The notes under the pieces were generated by a model. That model did not search any database. It was not told where the DNA came from and saw nothing but the letters and a program-made list of their open reading frames with translations. From Selenomonadaceae bacterium (GTDB lineage Bacteria; Bacillota; Negativicutes; Selenomonadales; Selenomonadaceae), in NCBI GenBank assembly GCA_017484235.1, contig JAFUTM010000048.1, positions 1-6,388 on the forward strand: a stretch of 6,388 bases of DNA, written 5' to 3'. How positions within the stretch are numbered: the stretch's first letter is position 1; every line of letters starts with the position of its first letter. Of the stretch, positions 1 through 4,460 are shown piece after piece. The position numbers and the translations under genes were made by a program.

Positions 1-1
1 T

Positions 2-1543
2 GAGGTTATACGCGAAATCAATCGCGGCAGCGGAATCATTTTAGATAATCCGGTTAAGGTCACAATCAACCAATTTTATGGAATTGAAATCAACGATTTT
101 GCCGTCGCCGTTGCAAAGACTGCACTCTGGATTGCGGAGTCGCAGATGCTCCAGGAGACAGAGATGATTATTCATCGCGATTTAAACTTTTTGCCGCTGA
201 AGAATTACGCAGCGATAATCGAAGGTAACGCTCTACAAATGGATTGTAACGCCATTATTGATAAGTCTAAGCTAAGTTATATTATCGGTAATCCGCCGTT
301 TGTCGGATACACTTATCAAACTCAGACTCAGAAGGCGGACTTGCTGGCGGCAACTCAGCTCAATACTAAAAAGATTGATTATGTCGTGAGCTGGTACTAC
401 AAGGCGGCGCAGTTTATTCAAAATACAAATATCAGATGCGCCTTCGTCTCGACTAATTCGATTACTCAGGGCGAGCAAGTCGCGATTGTATGGAAGCCGC
501 TGATTGAGAAATTTAATATTCATATAGATTTTGCATACAGAACGTTTAAATGGCTGAGCGAATCGAAAAATATGGCGGCGGTGCATTGTGTGATTATCGG
601 TTTCAGCTGCGCTAAGAATCGCAAGCCTAAATTGATTTATGAAGATGAGCAAGTCTACGCGGCAAAGAATATTAATGCCTATCTCGTTGACGCCGACAAT
701 GTTTTCGTTGAAAGCAGGAGCAAGCCGCTTTGTGATGTTCCAAATATGATAACCGGCAACCGACCGGCCGACGGCGGCAATCTCATCATTGAAGCTGCCG
801 ACTATAAAGATTTTATCAAACGTGAGCCGAATGCCAAAAAGTTTATTAAACGATTAATTGGTGCTGAGGAATTTATCAATCGCAAAGATCGTTATTGTCT
901 CTGGCTTGTCAATGCGTCGCCCGATGATATTAAGAGTATGCCGCTTGTTGCGGAACGTGTTGAGGCTTGTCGTCAAAAACGATTAAATAGTCCAAAAGCC
1001 GCAACTCGCAAATCAGCTGATACGTCCTGGCTTTTCCAAGAAATCCGTCAACCAACGACTAATTATATAATTGTACCACGTGTTTCCGGTGGCACTCGAA
1101 AATATATTCCAATTGGTTTTATTGATTCAAATTATATCGTTACAGATGCGGTACACGTAATTCCAAATGCTCAACTTTATCATTTTGGGATTTTGATGAG
1201 TTCAGTGCATATGGCGTGGACGAAAACTGTATGTGGACGTTTGAAGTCAGATTATCGTTACTCTAAGGATATAGTTTATAATAACTTTGTGTGGTGCAAG
1301 ACGACGTATGAGCAGCACAAACGCATTGAAGAAACGGCACTGGATATATTGATTGCTCGTGATAAATATCCAAAGGCGTCGCTGGCTGATTTATACGACG
1401 AATATAAAATGCCCAAAAATCTTCGTAAAGCTCACCAGGCGAATGACCGCGCAGTCCTCGACGCTTACGGTTTCGACCATTCACTGACTGAATCGGAAAT
1501 TGTTGCCGAACTTATGAAGCTATACCAGCAATTAACTTCTTGA
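2..1543 (+). CDS. MmeI-like class I SAM-dependent DNA methyltransferase / type IIL restriction-modification protein, C-terminal part (5'-truncated by window edge)
   Basis: The reading frame is open from base 2, so 513 C-terminal residues are visible and the true start lies upstream. Seen: YGIEINDFA at visible residues 26-34 (acidic SAM-binding region of the Rossmann fold), then the catalytic motif IV IIGNPPFVG with NPPF at 97-100, typical of N6-adenine methyltransferases. A target-recognition segment follows with MITGNRPADGG (from 249) and RYCLWL (297-302), and a C-terminal MPKNLRKAH block (470-478). This order (methylase, TRD, C-terminal helical part) is that of MmeI-type proteins, which methylate adenine in a short asymmetric site and in many members carry an N-terminal nuclease. 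SAM motif I and any nuclease are outside the window, so a methylase alone or a complete type IIL enzyme cannot be told apart. An internal ATG at 146 is not a plausible start because conserved sequence precedes it. The stop codon overlaps the -35 box of the first antisense RNA promoter. Confidence 0.9.
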   Translation, partial: EVIREINRGSGIILDNPVKVTINQFYGIEINDFAVAVAKTALWIAESQMLQETEMIIHRDLNFLPLKNYAAIIEGNALQMDCNAIIDKSKLSYIIGNPPFVGYTYQTQTQKADLLAATQLNTKKIDYVVSWYYKAAQFIQNTNIRCAFVSTNSITQGEQVAIVWKPLIEKFNIHIDFAYRTFKWLSESKNMAAVHCVIIGFSCAKNRKPKLIYEDEQVYAAKNINAYLVDADNVFVESRSKPLCDVPNMITGNRPADGGNLIIEAADYKDFIKREPNAKKFIKRLIGAEEFINRKDRYCLWLVNASPDDIKSMPLVAERVEACRQKRLNSPKAATRKSADTSWLFQEIRQPTTNYIIVPRVSGGTRKYIPIGFIDSNYIVTDAVHVIPNAQLYHFGILMSSVHMAWTKTVCGRLKSDYRYSKDIVYNNFVWCKTTYEQHKRIEETALDILIARDKYPKASLADLYDEYKMPKNLRKAHQANDRAVLDAYGFDHSLTESEIVAELMKLYQQLTS

Positions 1544-1567
1544 CAAAAAATTTCGTTATGGTAAAAT
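1540..1567 (+). promoter_or_regulatory. Promoter of antisense RNA A
   Basis: TTGACA at 1540-1545, a 16-bp spacer and TAAAAT at 1562-1567. The -35 box overlaps the TGA stop of the methyltransferase gene. The same 16-bp spacing recurs in units B and C. Expected transcription start is near 1574. Confidence 0.75.
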
Positions 1568-1577
1568 AATTAAAGAA

Positions 1578-1604
1578 AGACGCCTTGCCGAAAACAAAGC
1601 GTCT
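1578..1604 (-). terminator. Terminator of toxin A mRNA (minus strand)
   Basis: Stem 1578-1587 with 1595-1604, loop of 7. Read on the minus strand all ten positions pair (one G.U) and the stem is followed by TTTCTTT. Read on the plus strand the same position is a C/A mismatch, so the structure is built for minus-strand RNA. In the antisense RNA it would form a slightly weaker 5' hairpin. Confidence 0.7.
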
Positions 1605-1667
1605 CTGGCACCGACAGTGGTCAGCCCCAAGTTATATATATTTTTTGGTTGTAAGAATGATTAGGTT

Positions 1668-1701
1668 GTAGTCGTCTAGCTCGGAACTAGGCGGCTACTT
1701 T
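1668..1701 (+). terminator. Terminator of antisense RNA A, overlapping the toxin A stop codon
   Basis: A 12-bp stem (1668-1679 with 1687-1698, loop CTCGGAA) followed by TTT. It pairs completely on the plus strand with two G.U pairs; on the minus strand these become C/A mismatches. It covers the TAG stop and last codons of toxin A. The U tract is short, so termination may be inefficient. Confidence 0.6.
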
Positions 1702-1767
1702 GCTGGTAAGAACCAGTACTGTGATGATGGTAATGACAACCACCGTGACTTTGATTAAGTTCTTCAT
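1687..1767 (-). CDS. Small hydrophobic peptide A, putative type I toxin (26 aa)
   Basis: This mini-gene encodes a 26-residue peptide: a short basic start (MKNLIK), a beta-branched hydrophobic core ending TIITVLVLTS, and a KVAA tail. One membrane-spanning segment without a cleavage site is the expected shape of type I toxins, which insert into the cytoplasmic membrane. The start at 1767 is chosen because GGGGTGA lies 6 nt upstream; an in-frame ATG two codons earlier (1773) abuts the Shine-Dalgarno and is less likely. Support for being real: the peptide is kept in units B and C with conservative changes (I5V and V11I in C), and it has its own promoter, leader hairpin, terminator and convergent antisense RNA. 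I do not recognise the family; toxicity is inferred from architecture. Confidence 0.72.
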   Translation of the reverse strand: MKNLIKVTVVVITIITVLVLTSKVAA

Positions 1768-1776
1768 ATGCATTCA

Positions 1777-1790
1777 CCCCAAATCTGGGG
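1777..1790 (-). promoter_or_regulatory. Shine-Dalgarno-sequestering leader hairpin, toxin A
   Basis: In the toxin mRNA CCCCA pairs with TGGGG around the loop GATT, hiding the GGGG of the ribosome binding site GGGGTGA (1774-1780). The CCCC arm belongs to AGCCCC (1787-1792 on the complement), which can pair instead with GGGGCT in the mRNA 3' UTR (1623-1628). Confidence 0.65.
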
Positions 1791-1828
1791 CTAAGTATCG
1801 ACCGCCTGCCATTGCTGGTGTCTCATAT

Positions 1829-1857
1829 AATTTATCACACTATTTTCACATTGTCAA
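1829..1857 (-). promoter_or_regulatory. Promoter of toxin A mRNA
   Basis: On the minus strand, TTGACA (1857-1852), a 17-bp spacer and an extended -10, TGATAAATT (hexamer 1834-1829). The sequence TGATAAATTATA is the same in all three units. Expected start is near 1822, giving a leader of about 55 nt and an mRNA of about 245 nt. Confidence 0.72.
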
Positions 1858-1869
1858 TTAAATTTGCGG

Positions 1870-1897
1870 TTGACAAATTTTTCGTAGATGTTATACT
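1870..1897 (+). promoter_or_regulatory. Promoter of antisense RNA B
   Basis: TTGACA at 1870-1875, 16-bp spacer, TATACT at 1892-1897, the best -10 of the three antisense promoters. Its -35 box lies only 12 bp from the divergent -35 box of toxin promoter A. Confidence 0.75.
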
Positions 1898-1911
1898 ATA
1901 AATAACAAAAT

Positions 1912-1931
1912 GCCCTGCTATAAAGCAAGGC
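1912..1931 (-). terminator. Terminator of toxin B mRNA (minus strand)
   Basis: An 8-bp stem (1912-1919 with 1924-1931), 4-nt loop, followed on the minus strand by ATTTTGTTATTT. As in unit A there is one pair that is G.U on the minus strand and C/A on the plus strand. The stem sequence differs from A and C while the structure is kept. Confidence 0.68.
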
Positions 1932-1989
1932 TTGATACTGATAGACGGTCAGCCTCGTTGGTTGAAACTATAGCAAGTTAATTTGATAG

Positions 1990-2020
1990 AGTCGCCAAGT
2001 TGGTAGCTTAGGCGGCTTTT
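1990..2020 (+). terminator. Terminator of antisense RNA B, overlapping the toxin B stop codon
   Basis: AGTCGCC (1990-1996) pairs with GGCGGCT (2011-2017), extended by AAG/CTT across one bulged A, and is followed by TTTT. The G.U pair again favours the plus strand. The stem includes the TAA stop of toxin B at 2008-2010. Confidence 0.6.
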
Positions 2021-2082
2021 CCACTTGTGAGCACAAGTATTGTGAGGATAGTCATAACGACTATTACAATCTTGAACTTCAT
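2008..2082 (-). CDS. Small hydrophobic peptide B, putative type I toxin (24 aa)
   Basis: This is a 24-residue peptide with a basic start (MKFK), a hydrophobic core (IVIVVMTILTILVLTS) and a GKAA tail. It is two residues shorter than peptides A and C and clearly diverged, yet it keeps the pattern T-I-x-T-x-L-V-L-T-S and the AA end, which argues for selection on the peptide. The ribosome binding site GAGGTGA lies 5 nt before the ATG. The leader hairpin, promoter and terminator correspond position by position to those of unit A. Membrane action is inferred; no biochemical family is recognised. Confidence 0.72.
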   Translation of the reverse strand: MKFKIVIVVMTILTILVLTSGKAA

Positions 2083-2090
2083 AAGCGTCA

Positions 2091-2104
2091 CCTCATTTCT
2101 GAGG
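2091..2104 (-). promoter_or_regulatory. Shine-Dalgarno-sequestering leader hairpin, toxin B
   Basis: CCTCA pairs with TGAGG around a GAAA tetraloop. Relative to A and C one C-G pair is replaced by U-A, a compensatory double change that keeps the ribosome binding site GAGGTGA paired. Confidence 0.65.
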
Positions 2105-2141
2105 CTTAGATTGACCGCCTACCGTTTCAAGTATCAACTAT

Positions 2142-2170
2142 AATTTATCATATTTCTTTCAGGTTGTCAA
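2142..2170 (-). promoter_or_regulatory. Promoter of toxin B mRNA
   Basis: On the minus strand TTGACA (2170-2165), 17-bp spacer and TAAATT (2147-2142) preceded by TGA. The spacer sequence differs from A and C, but the hexamers, the spacing and the downstream ATA are conserved. Expected start near 2135. Confidence 0.72.
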
Positions 2171-2181
2171 TTAATTTTCGG

Positions 2182-2209
2182 TTGACAAATGAGTTTAATA
2201 TGGTACAAT
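2182..2209 (+). promoter_or_regulatory. Promoter of antisense RNA C
   Basis: TTGACA at 2182-2187, 16-bp spacer, TACAAT at 2204-2209. It is back to back with toxin promoter B, with 11 bp between the two -35 boxes. Confidence 0.75.
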
Positions 2210-2219
2210 AAATAAAGAA

Positions 2220-2245
2220 AGACGCCTTGCGTAAACAAAGCGTCT
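2220..2245 (-). terminator. Terminator of toxin C mRNA (minus strand)
   Basis: Ten-pair stem (2220-2229 with 2236-2245, one G.U on the minus strand), 6-nt loop, followed on the minus strand by TTTCTTTATTTATT. The stem is identical to unit A; only the loop differs. Confidence 0.7.
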
Positions 2246-2303
2246 CTGGCACCGACAGTGGTCAGCCCCATTTTATATATAGTGTTACGAATTGGAAAAT
2301 TTA

Positions 2304-2338
2304 GTAGCTGCCTTAGCTGGAACTTAGGCGGCTACTTT
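2304..2338 (+). terminator. Terminator of antisense RNA C, overlapping the toxin C stop codon
   Basis: Long stem 2304-2316 with 2323-2335: 12 of 13 positions pair, including one G.U that favours the plus strand, then TTT. The stem sequence differs from unit A at several positions yet remains paired. Confidence 0.6.
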
Positions 2339-2404
2339 GCTGGTAAGAACCAGTACTGTGATGATGGTAATGATAACCACCGTAACTTTGACTAAGTTCT
2401 TCAT
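2324..2404 (-). CDS. Small hydrophobic peptide C, putative type I toxin (26 aa)
   Basis: This is a 26-residue peptide differing from peptide A only by I5V and V11I, plus synonymous changes, so it looks like a functional recent duplicate rather than a decaying copy. The stop is TAA instead of TAG. GGGGTGA lies 6 nt before the chosen ATG at 2404; a second in-frame ATG lies two codons upstream. It is the unit closest to dnaA: its promoter lies about 70 bp from the divergent dnaA promoter. Function as a membrane-active toxin is inferred from size, hydrophobicity and the paired antisense RNA. Confidence 0.72.
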   Translation of the reverse strand: MKNLVKVTVVIITIITVLVLTSKVAA

Positions 2405-2413
2405 ATGCATTCA

Positions 2414-2427
2414 CCCCAAATCTGGGG
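2414..2427 (-). promoter_or_regulatory. Shine-Dalgarno-sequestering leader hairpin, toxin C
   Basis: Same CCCCA-GATT-TGGGG hairpin as in unit A, covering the GGGG of the ribosome binding site. One base upstream is deleted relative to A (leader GCCCC instead of AGCCCC). Confidence 0.63.
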
Positions 2428-2464
2428 CAAGTATCGACCGCCTGCCATTGCTGGTGTCTCATAT

Positions 2465-2493
2465 AATTTATCACACTTTTTTCACATTGTCAA
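2465..2493 (-). promoter_or_regulatory. Promoter of toxin C mRNA
   Basis: On the minus strand TTGACA (2493-2488), 17-bp spacer, TAAATT (2470-2465) in the conserved TGATAAATTATA context. Expected start near 2458. Confidence 0.72.
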
Positions 2494-2494
2494 T

Positions 2495-2521
2495 AAAGAG
2501 TCGGTATGGCTCTTTTATTTT
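2495..2521 (+). terminator. Terminator-like hairpin at the right edge of the array
   Basis: AAAGAGTC pairs with GGCTCTTT (2495-2502 with 2508-2515, one G.U) around GGTAT, followed by TATTTTG. It would stop plus-strand readthrough from the array or the methyltransferase before dnaA. The U tract is interrupted, so strength is uncertain. Confidence 0.5.
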
Positions 2522-2565
2522 GCTTCAATATACAAAATCACCGCAATATAATAAAAAAAAATACT

Positions 2566-2594
2566 TTGACCAGACGTATGTAATCTGTTAAAAT
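2566..2594 (+). promoter_or_regulatory. dnaA promoter
   Basis: TTGACC at 2566-2571, 17-bp spacer, TAAAAT at 2589-2594, about 65 bp before the dnaA start. I see no TTATNCACA box between 2490 and 2660, so DnaA autoregulation at this promoter is not evident. Confidence 0.72.
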
Positions 2595-2659
2595 AATTTT
2601 ATAATATCAAAAATCTATTAAACAAAAACTAAAGCCCACTACGCGGAAAGGACTTTTGT

Positions 2660-4099
2660 ATGGATTTATCGCAGTTGAAAGTATTTTGGAAACAGGTCTT
2701 GATTAAGGTGCAGGAGTCGGTATCGGAAATCGCCTGTCAAAAGTGGCTTCAGCCGTTAGTGCCCATATCACTAAATAAGAATGTATTGACGCTCGGAATT
2801 AGTAACGACTTCCATCGGCAATGGGTGGAAGATCGCTATATGGCACAGCTTGAAGAAGCCGTATTTTATCTGACCGGTGAACACTTTTCGATTGTCCTGA
2901 AGTTAAATGCAAATAATAATAAAAAAAATTCGCGTTCCAAAACTGATAATTCCATACAAACAACACTTTCAATTAATGCGCCCGACTCTGACGTTAATGT
3001 AGATTCTGCCTCTTATAATAAAACTAACACTGACACGGAAGAAGATACTGACATTGACACAGAAGATAAAACGGCTGAATTTTCAACACTGATTCCAAAA
3101 TACACTTTTGACAGTTTTATAATCGGAAAGTCCAACGAATTTGCGCACGCTGCCGCACTTGCCGTTTGTAAAGCCCCAGGTAAAGCGTACAATCCATTCT
3201 TTATTTACGGCGGTGTCGGTCTCGGTAAAACTCATCTTATGCACGCAATTGGCAACGCTATTATTAAAAATTCACCTAAAAAGCGCGTGCTTTACGTTTC
3301 GTCTGAACAGTTCACCAATGAGCTTATCAACGCGCTGCGTGATAATAAAATCGGTGAGTTTAAACAAAAATATCGTACTATTGACGTGCTCCTTGTCGAC
3401 GATGTTCAGTTTCTCGCCGGTAAAGATTCCACACAGGAAGAATTTTTTCATACATTCAACTCTCTACACAATCTTGATAAGCAGATCGTCCTGTCAAGTG
3501 ACCGTCACCCTCAGACCGTCGACGGTATTGAAGAAAGACTGCGCTCACGTTTCGACTGGGGACTCGTAACTGACATTCAAAAGCCGGACTTAGAGACACG
3601 CATTGCTATTCTGCAAAAGAAAGCTCTGACGGAAAATATAAACGTACCATACGAAGTTATTGCCCGTATCGCCGAAGAGATTAATACGAACGTCCGCGAC
3701 CTTGAGGGCGTGTTCACTCGTGTTATTGCGTTTGCCTCGTTGACTAATAAGACTTTTGATTTATCAATATTAGACGACAGTAAAGATTCTATCGACAGAG
3801 CTGCGATTAAGACACCAGTTTCCATTGAGGATATTGAACGCACCGTTGCCCAATACTTTAAACTTCAAACCAGTGAGCTCCACCAAAAGAGCCGCGCACC
3901 TCGCATTGCCTTTCCACGTCAGATTGCTATGTACTTATGCCGCGAACTGACATCTGCCTCATTGCCGTCAATCGCCCGTTACTTTGGTCATCTAAATCAT
4001 ACGACGGTATTGCGTGCCTATGAAAAAATTAAACACGAAAAACTCTTTAACTCAGAACTCAAACAAATCATTGATAATTTAGTCACTCAAATACAATAA
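2660..4099 (+). CDS. dnaA: Chromosomal replication initiator protein DnaA
   Basis: DnaA is the AAA+ initiator that binds DnaA boxes at oriC and melts the origin. The 479 residues show the full domain order. Domain I is at about 1-80 (helicase/partner interaction), followed by a polar linker at about 85-140 rich in Asp/Thr (DTDTEEDTDIDTE). The AAA+ core has Walker A GGVGLGKTH (184-192), Walker B VLLVDDVQF (243-251), sensor I VLSSDRHP (277-284), the arginine-finger region RLRSRFDWGL (293-302; finger R297) and sensor II NVRDLEG (344-350). Domain IV is the helix-turn-helix at about 385-479 with PRQIAMYLCREL. The start is supported by AAAGGA 7 nt upstream. Odd: the signature normally reading FGGRDHTTV is FGHLNHTTV (442-450), replacing G, R and the base-contacting Asp (E. 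coli D433) by H, L and N. Length is normal. The gene is not followed by dnaN; oriC lies directly downstream. Confidence 0.97.
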   Translation: MDLSQLKVFWKQVLIKVQESVSEIACQKWLQPLVPISLNKNVLTLGISNDFHRQWVEDRYMAQLEEAVFYLTGEHFSIVLKLNANNNKKNSRSKTDNSIQTTLSINAPDSDVNVDSASYNKTNTDTEEDTDIDTEDKTAEFSTLIPKYTFDSFIIGKSNEFAHAAALAVCKAPGKAYNPFFIYGGVGLGKTHLMHAIGNAIIKNSPKKRVLYVSSEQFTNELINALRDNKIGEFKQKYRTIDVLLVDDVQFLAGKDSTQEEFFHTFNSLHNLDKQIVLSSDRHPQTVDGIEERLRSRFDWGLVTDIQKPDLETRIAILQKKALTENINVPYEVIARIAEEINTNVRDLEGVFTRVIAFASLTNKTFDLSILDDSKDSIDRAAIKTPVSIEDIERTVAQYFKLQTSELHQKSRAPRIAFPRQIAMYLCRELTSASLPSIARYFGHLNHTTVLRAYEKIKHEKLFNSELKQIIDNLVTQIQ

Positions 4100-4136
4100 T
4101 GAGTTCAATTAACCATTTTCATATTTTATAATTTAT

Positions 4137-4197
4137 AATGTTTGATGAAATTTTTATGAATGAGCCCATAAACGGCGTCACATCAAGCATTATTTTT
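4137..4197 (+). terminator. dnaA transcription terminator (nested hairpin)
   Basis: An 11-bp outer stem, 4137-4147 with 4181-4191 (one G.U on the plus strand), encloses an inner TTTATG/CATAAA hairpin and is followed by ATTTTTTATT. It lies 38 bp after the dnaA stop and separates dnaA transcription from oriC. Confidence 0.65.
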
Positions 4198-4285
4198 TAT
4201 TGCATTACAAATGGCGTTAAATCAATTTTCAAAACGTCAAATGGTCAGAAAATGTGCAGTACTAAGTTACAACAAGTACAATCCC

Positions 4286-4327
4286 TGTGCATAACTTGTG
4301 TTTAACTTGTGCGTAACTTGTGCGTAA
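4286..4327 (-). other. Four minus-strand DnaA boxes with exact 11-bp spacing
   Basis: Boxes at 4286-4294 (TTATGCACA), 4297-4305 (TTAAACACA), 4308-4316 (TTACGCACA) and 4319-4327 (TTACGCACA), read on the minus strand. Starts are exactly 11 bp apart, so the sites sit on nearly the same helix face. Three of the four are one base off TTATNCACA, as expected for cooperative low-affinity sites. Confidence 0.85.
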
Positions 4328-4335
4328 CTTTTGAG

Positions 4336-4397
4336 TTATGCACACCCTGTGCATAAGTGCCCTATTTATGCACAGTTTATGCACATATTTATGCACA
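4336..4397. other. Five perfect DnaA boxes
   Basis: TTATGCACA on the plus strand at 4336-4344, 4366-4374, 4377-4385 and 4389-4397, and on the minus strand at 4348-4356. The first two face each other 3 bp apart. The last three are in tandem with 11- and 12-bp steps. All five are identical, with G at the variable fifth position. Confidence 0.92.
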
Positions 4398-4443
4398 GGC
4401 GAAAATGCCGTTTTCGGCTGTCCTGACGCGGCTCGTGAAAAAG

Positions 4444-4460
4444 TTATGCACATATGCACA
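4444..4460 (+). other. DnaA box pair next to the unwinding element
   Basis: TTATGCACA at 4444-4452 overlaps by one base a near-box ATATGCACA at 4452-4460. Both point towards the trio repeats, the arrangement expected for boxes that load DnaA onto single-stranded DNA. Confidence 0.82.

Larger units (their letters stand above)
1574..1703 (+). ncRNA. Candidate antitoxin antisense RNA A
   Basis: Inferred plus-strand RNA of about 130 nt between the promoter at 1540-1567 and the terminator stem at 1668-1698. It opens with the hairpin 1578-1604, carries the motif GGTCAGCCCC at 1619-1628, and runs antisense through the whole 3' UTR and the last four codons of toxin A. The motif can also pair with the toxin ribosome binding site: CCCC with GGGG and TCA with TGA, leaving one G bulged. 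Tail-to-tail overlap is the layout of known txpA/RatA and bsrG/SR4 pairs. Ends are estimated from promoter and terminator positions only. Confidence 0.65.
1904..2020 (+). ncRNA. Candidate antitoxin antisense RNA B
   Basis: Inferred plus-strand RNA of about 115-120 nt from the promoter at 1870-1897 to the terminator stem ending at 2017. It has the hairpin 1912-1931 and the motif GGTCAGCCTC at 1947-1956. Compared with RNAs A and C the motif changes CCCC to CCTC, matching the change of the toxin B ribosome binding site from GGGG to GAGG. The rest of the RNA is largely unlike A and C, suggesting separate specificity. Confidence 0.62.
2216..2339 (+). ncRNA. Candidate antitoxin antisense RNA C
   Basis: Inferred plus-strand RNA of about 125 nt. 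Its first part is nearly identical to RNA A, including the hairpin 2220-2245 and GGTCAGCCCC at 2260-2269, but the part between the motif and the terminator (about 2270-2303) differs. Cross-recognition with unit A is therefore plausible at the shared motif. Ends are estimated. Confidence 0.64.
1540..2493. repeat. Tandem array of three type I toxin-antitoxin-like units (A, B, C)
   Basis: Three units lie head to tail: A 1540-1857, B 1870-2170, C 2182-2493. Each starts with a plus-strand TTGACA promoter and ends with a minus-strand TTGACA promoter, and contains in the same order a 5' hairpin, a GGTCAGCC motif, a plus-strand terminator stem, a minus-strand mini-ORF and a C-rich/G-rich hairpin. A and C are nearly identical over 1571-1628 versus 2213-2269 and 1687-1857 versus 2323-2493, with only a handful of substitutions. 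B is diverged but keeps the layout. The stretch between the methyltransferase and dnaA, over 1.1 kb, holds no other gene that I can support. Confidence 0.85.

Noticed and set aside
272..652. Minus-strand frame of 126 codons inside the methyltransferase
   Set aside because: Shadow of a strongly conserved coding region (NPPF motif on the plus strand) with no family resemblance of its own. The same applies to 1263-1484 minus, 3141-3569 plus, 3577-3843 minus and 5287-5505 minus.
146..1543. Reading the methyltransferase as starting at the ATG at 146
   Set aside because: The upstream in-frame sequence contains the conserved YGIEINDFA SAM-binding block and is open to the window edge, so the ATG is internal.
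1774..1812. 12-codon leader ORF in the toxin A mRNA (stop TGA inside the Shine-Dalgarno), with a shifted counterpart in unit C
   Set aside because: It resembles a mok-like coupling ORF, but the frame changes in C through a 1-base deletion, B has no ATG there, and no Shine-Dalgarno precedes it. Probably chance.
1787..1812. Riboswitch in the conserved toxin leader
   Set aside because: The leader is only about 55 nt and its conservation is explained by promoter, SD hairpin and 5'-3' pairing; no known aptamer pattern is visible.
1540..2493. CRISPR array or IS-end repeats as explanation of the triplication
   Set aside because: Repeat units are about 300 bp with internal genes and promoters, there is no short repeat-spacer pattern, and no terminal inverted repeats or transposase are seen.
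2337..2591. Plus-strand open frame of 84 codons across unit C
   Set aside because: It is the antisense of toxin C and its leader, has no ribosome binding site of note, runs over a promoter and two hairpins, and is not kept in unit B.
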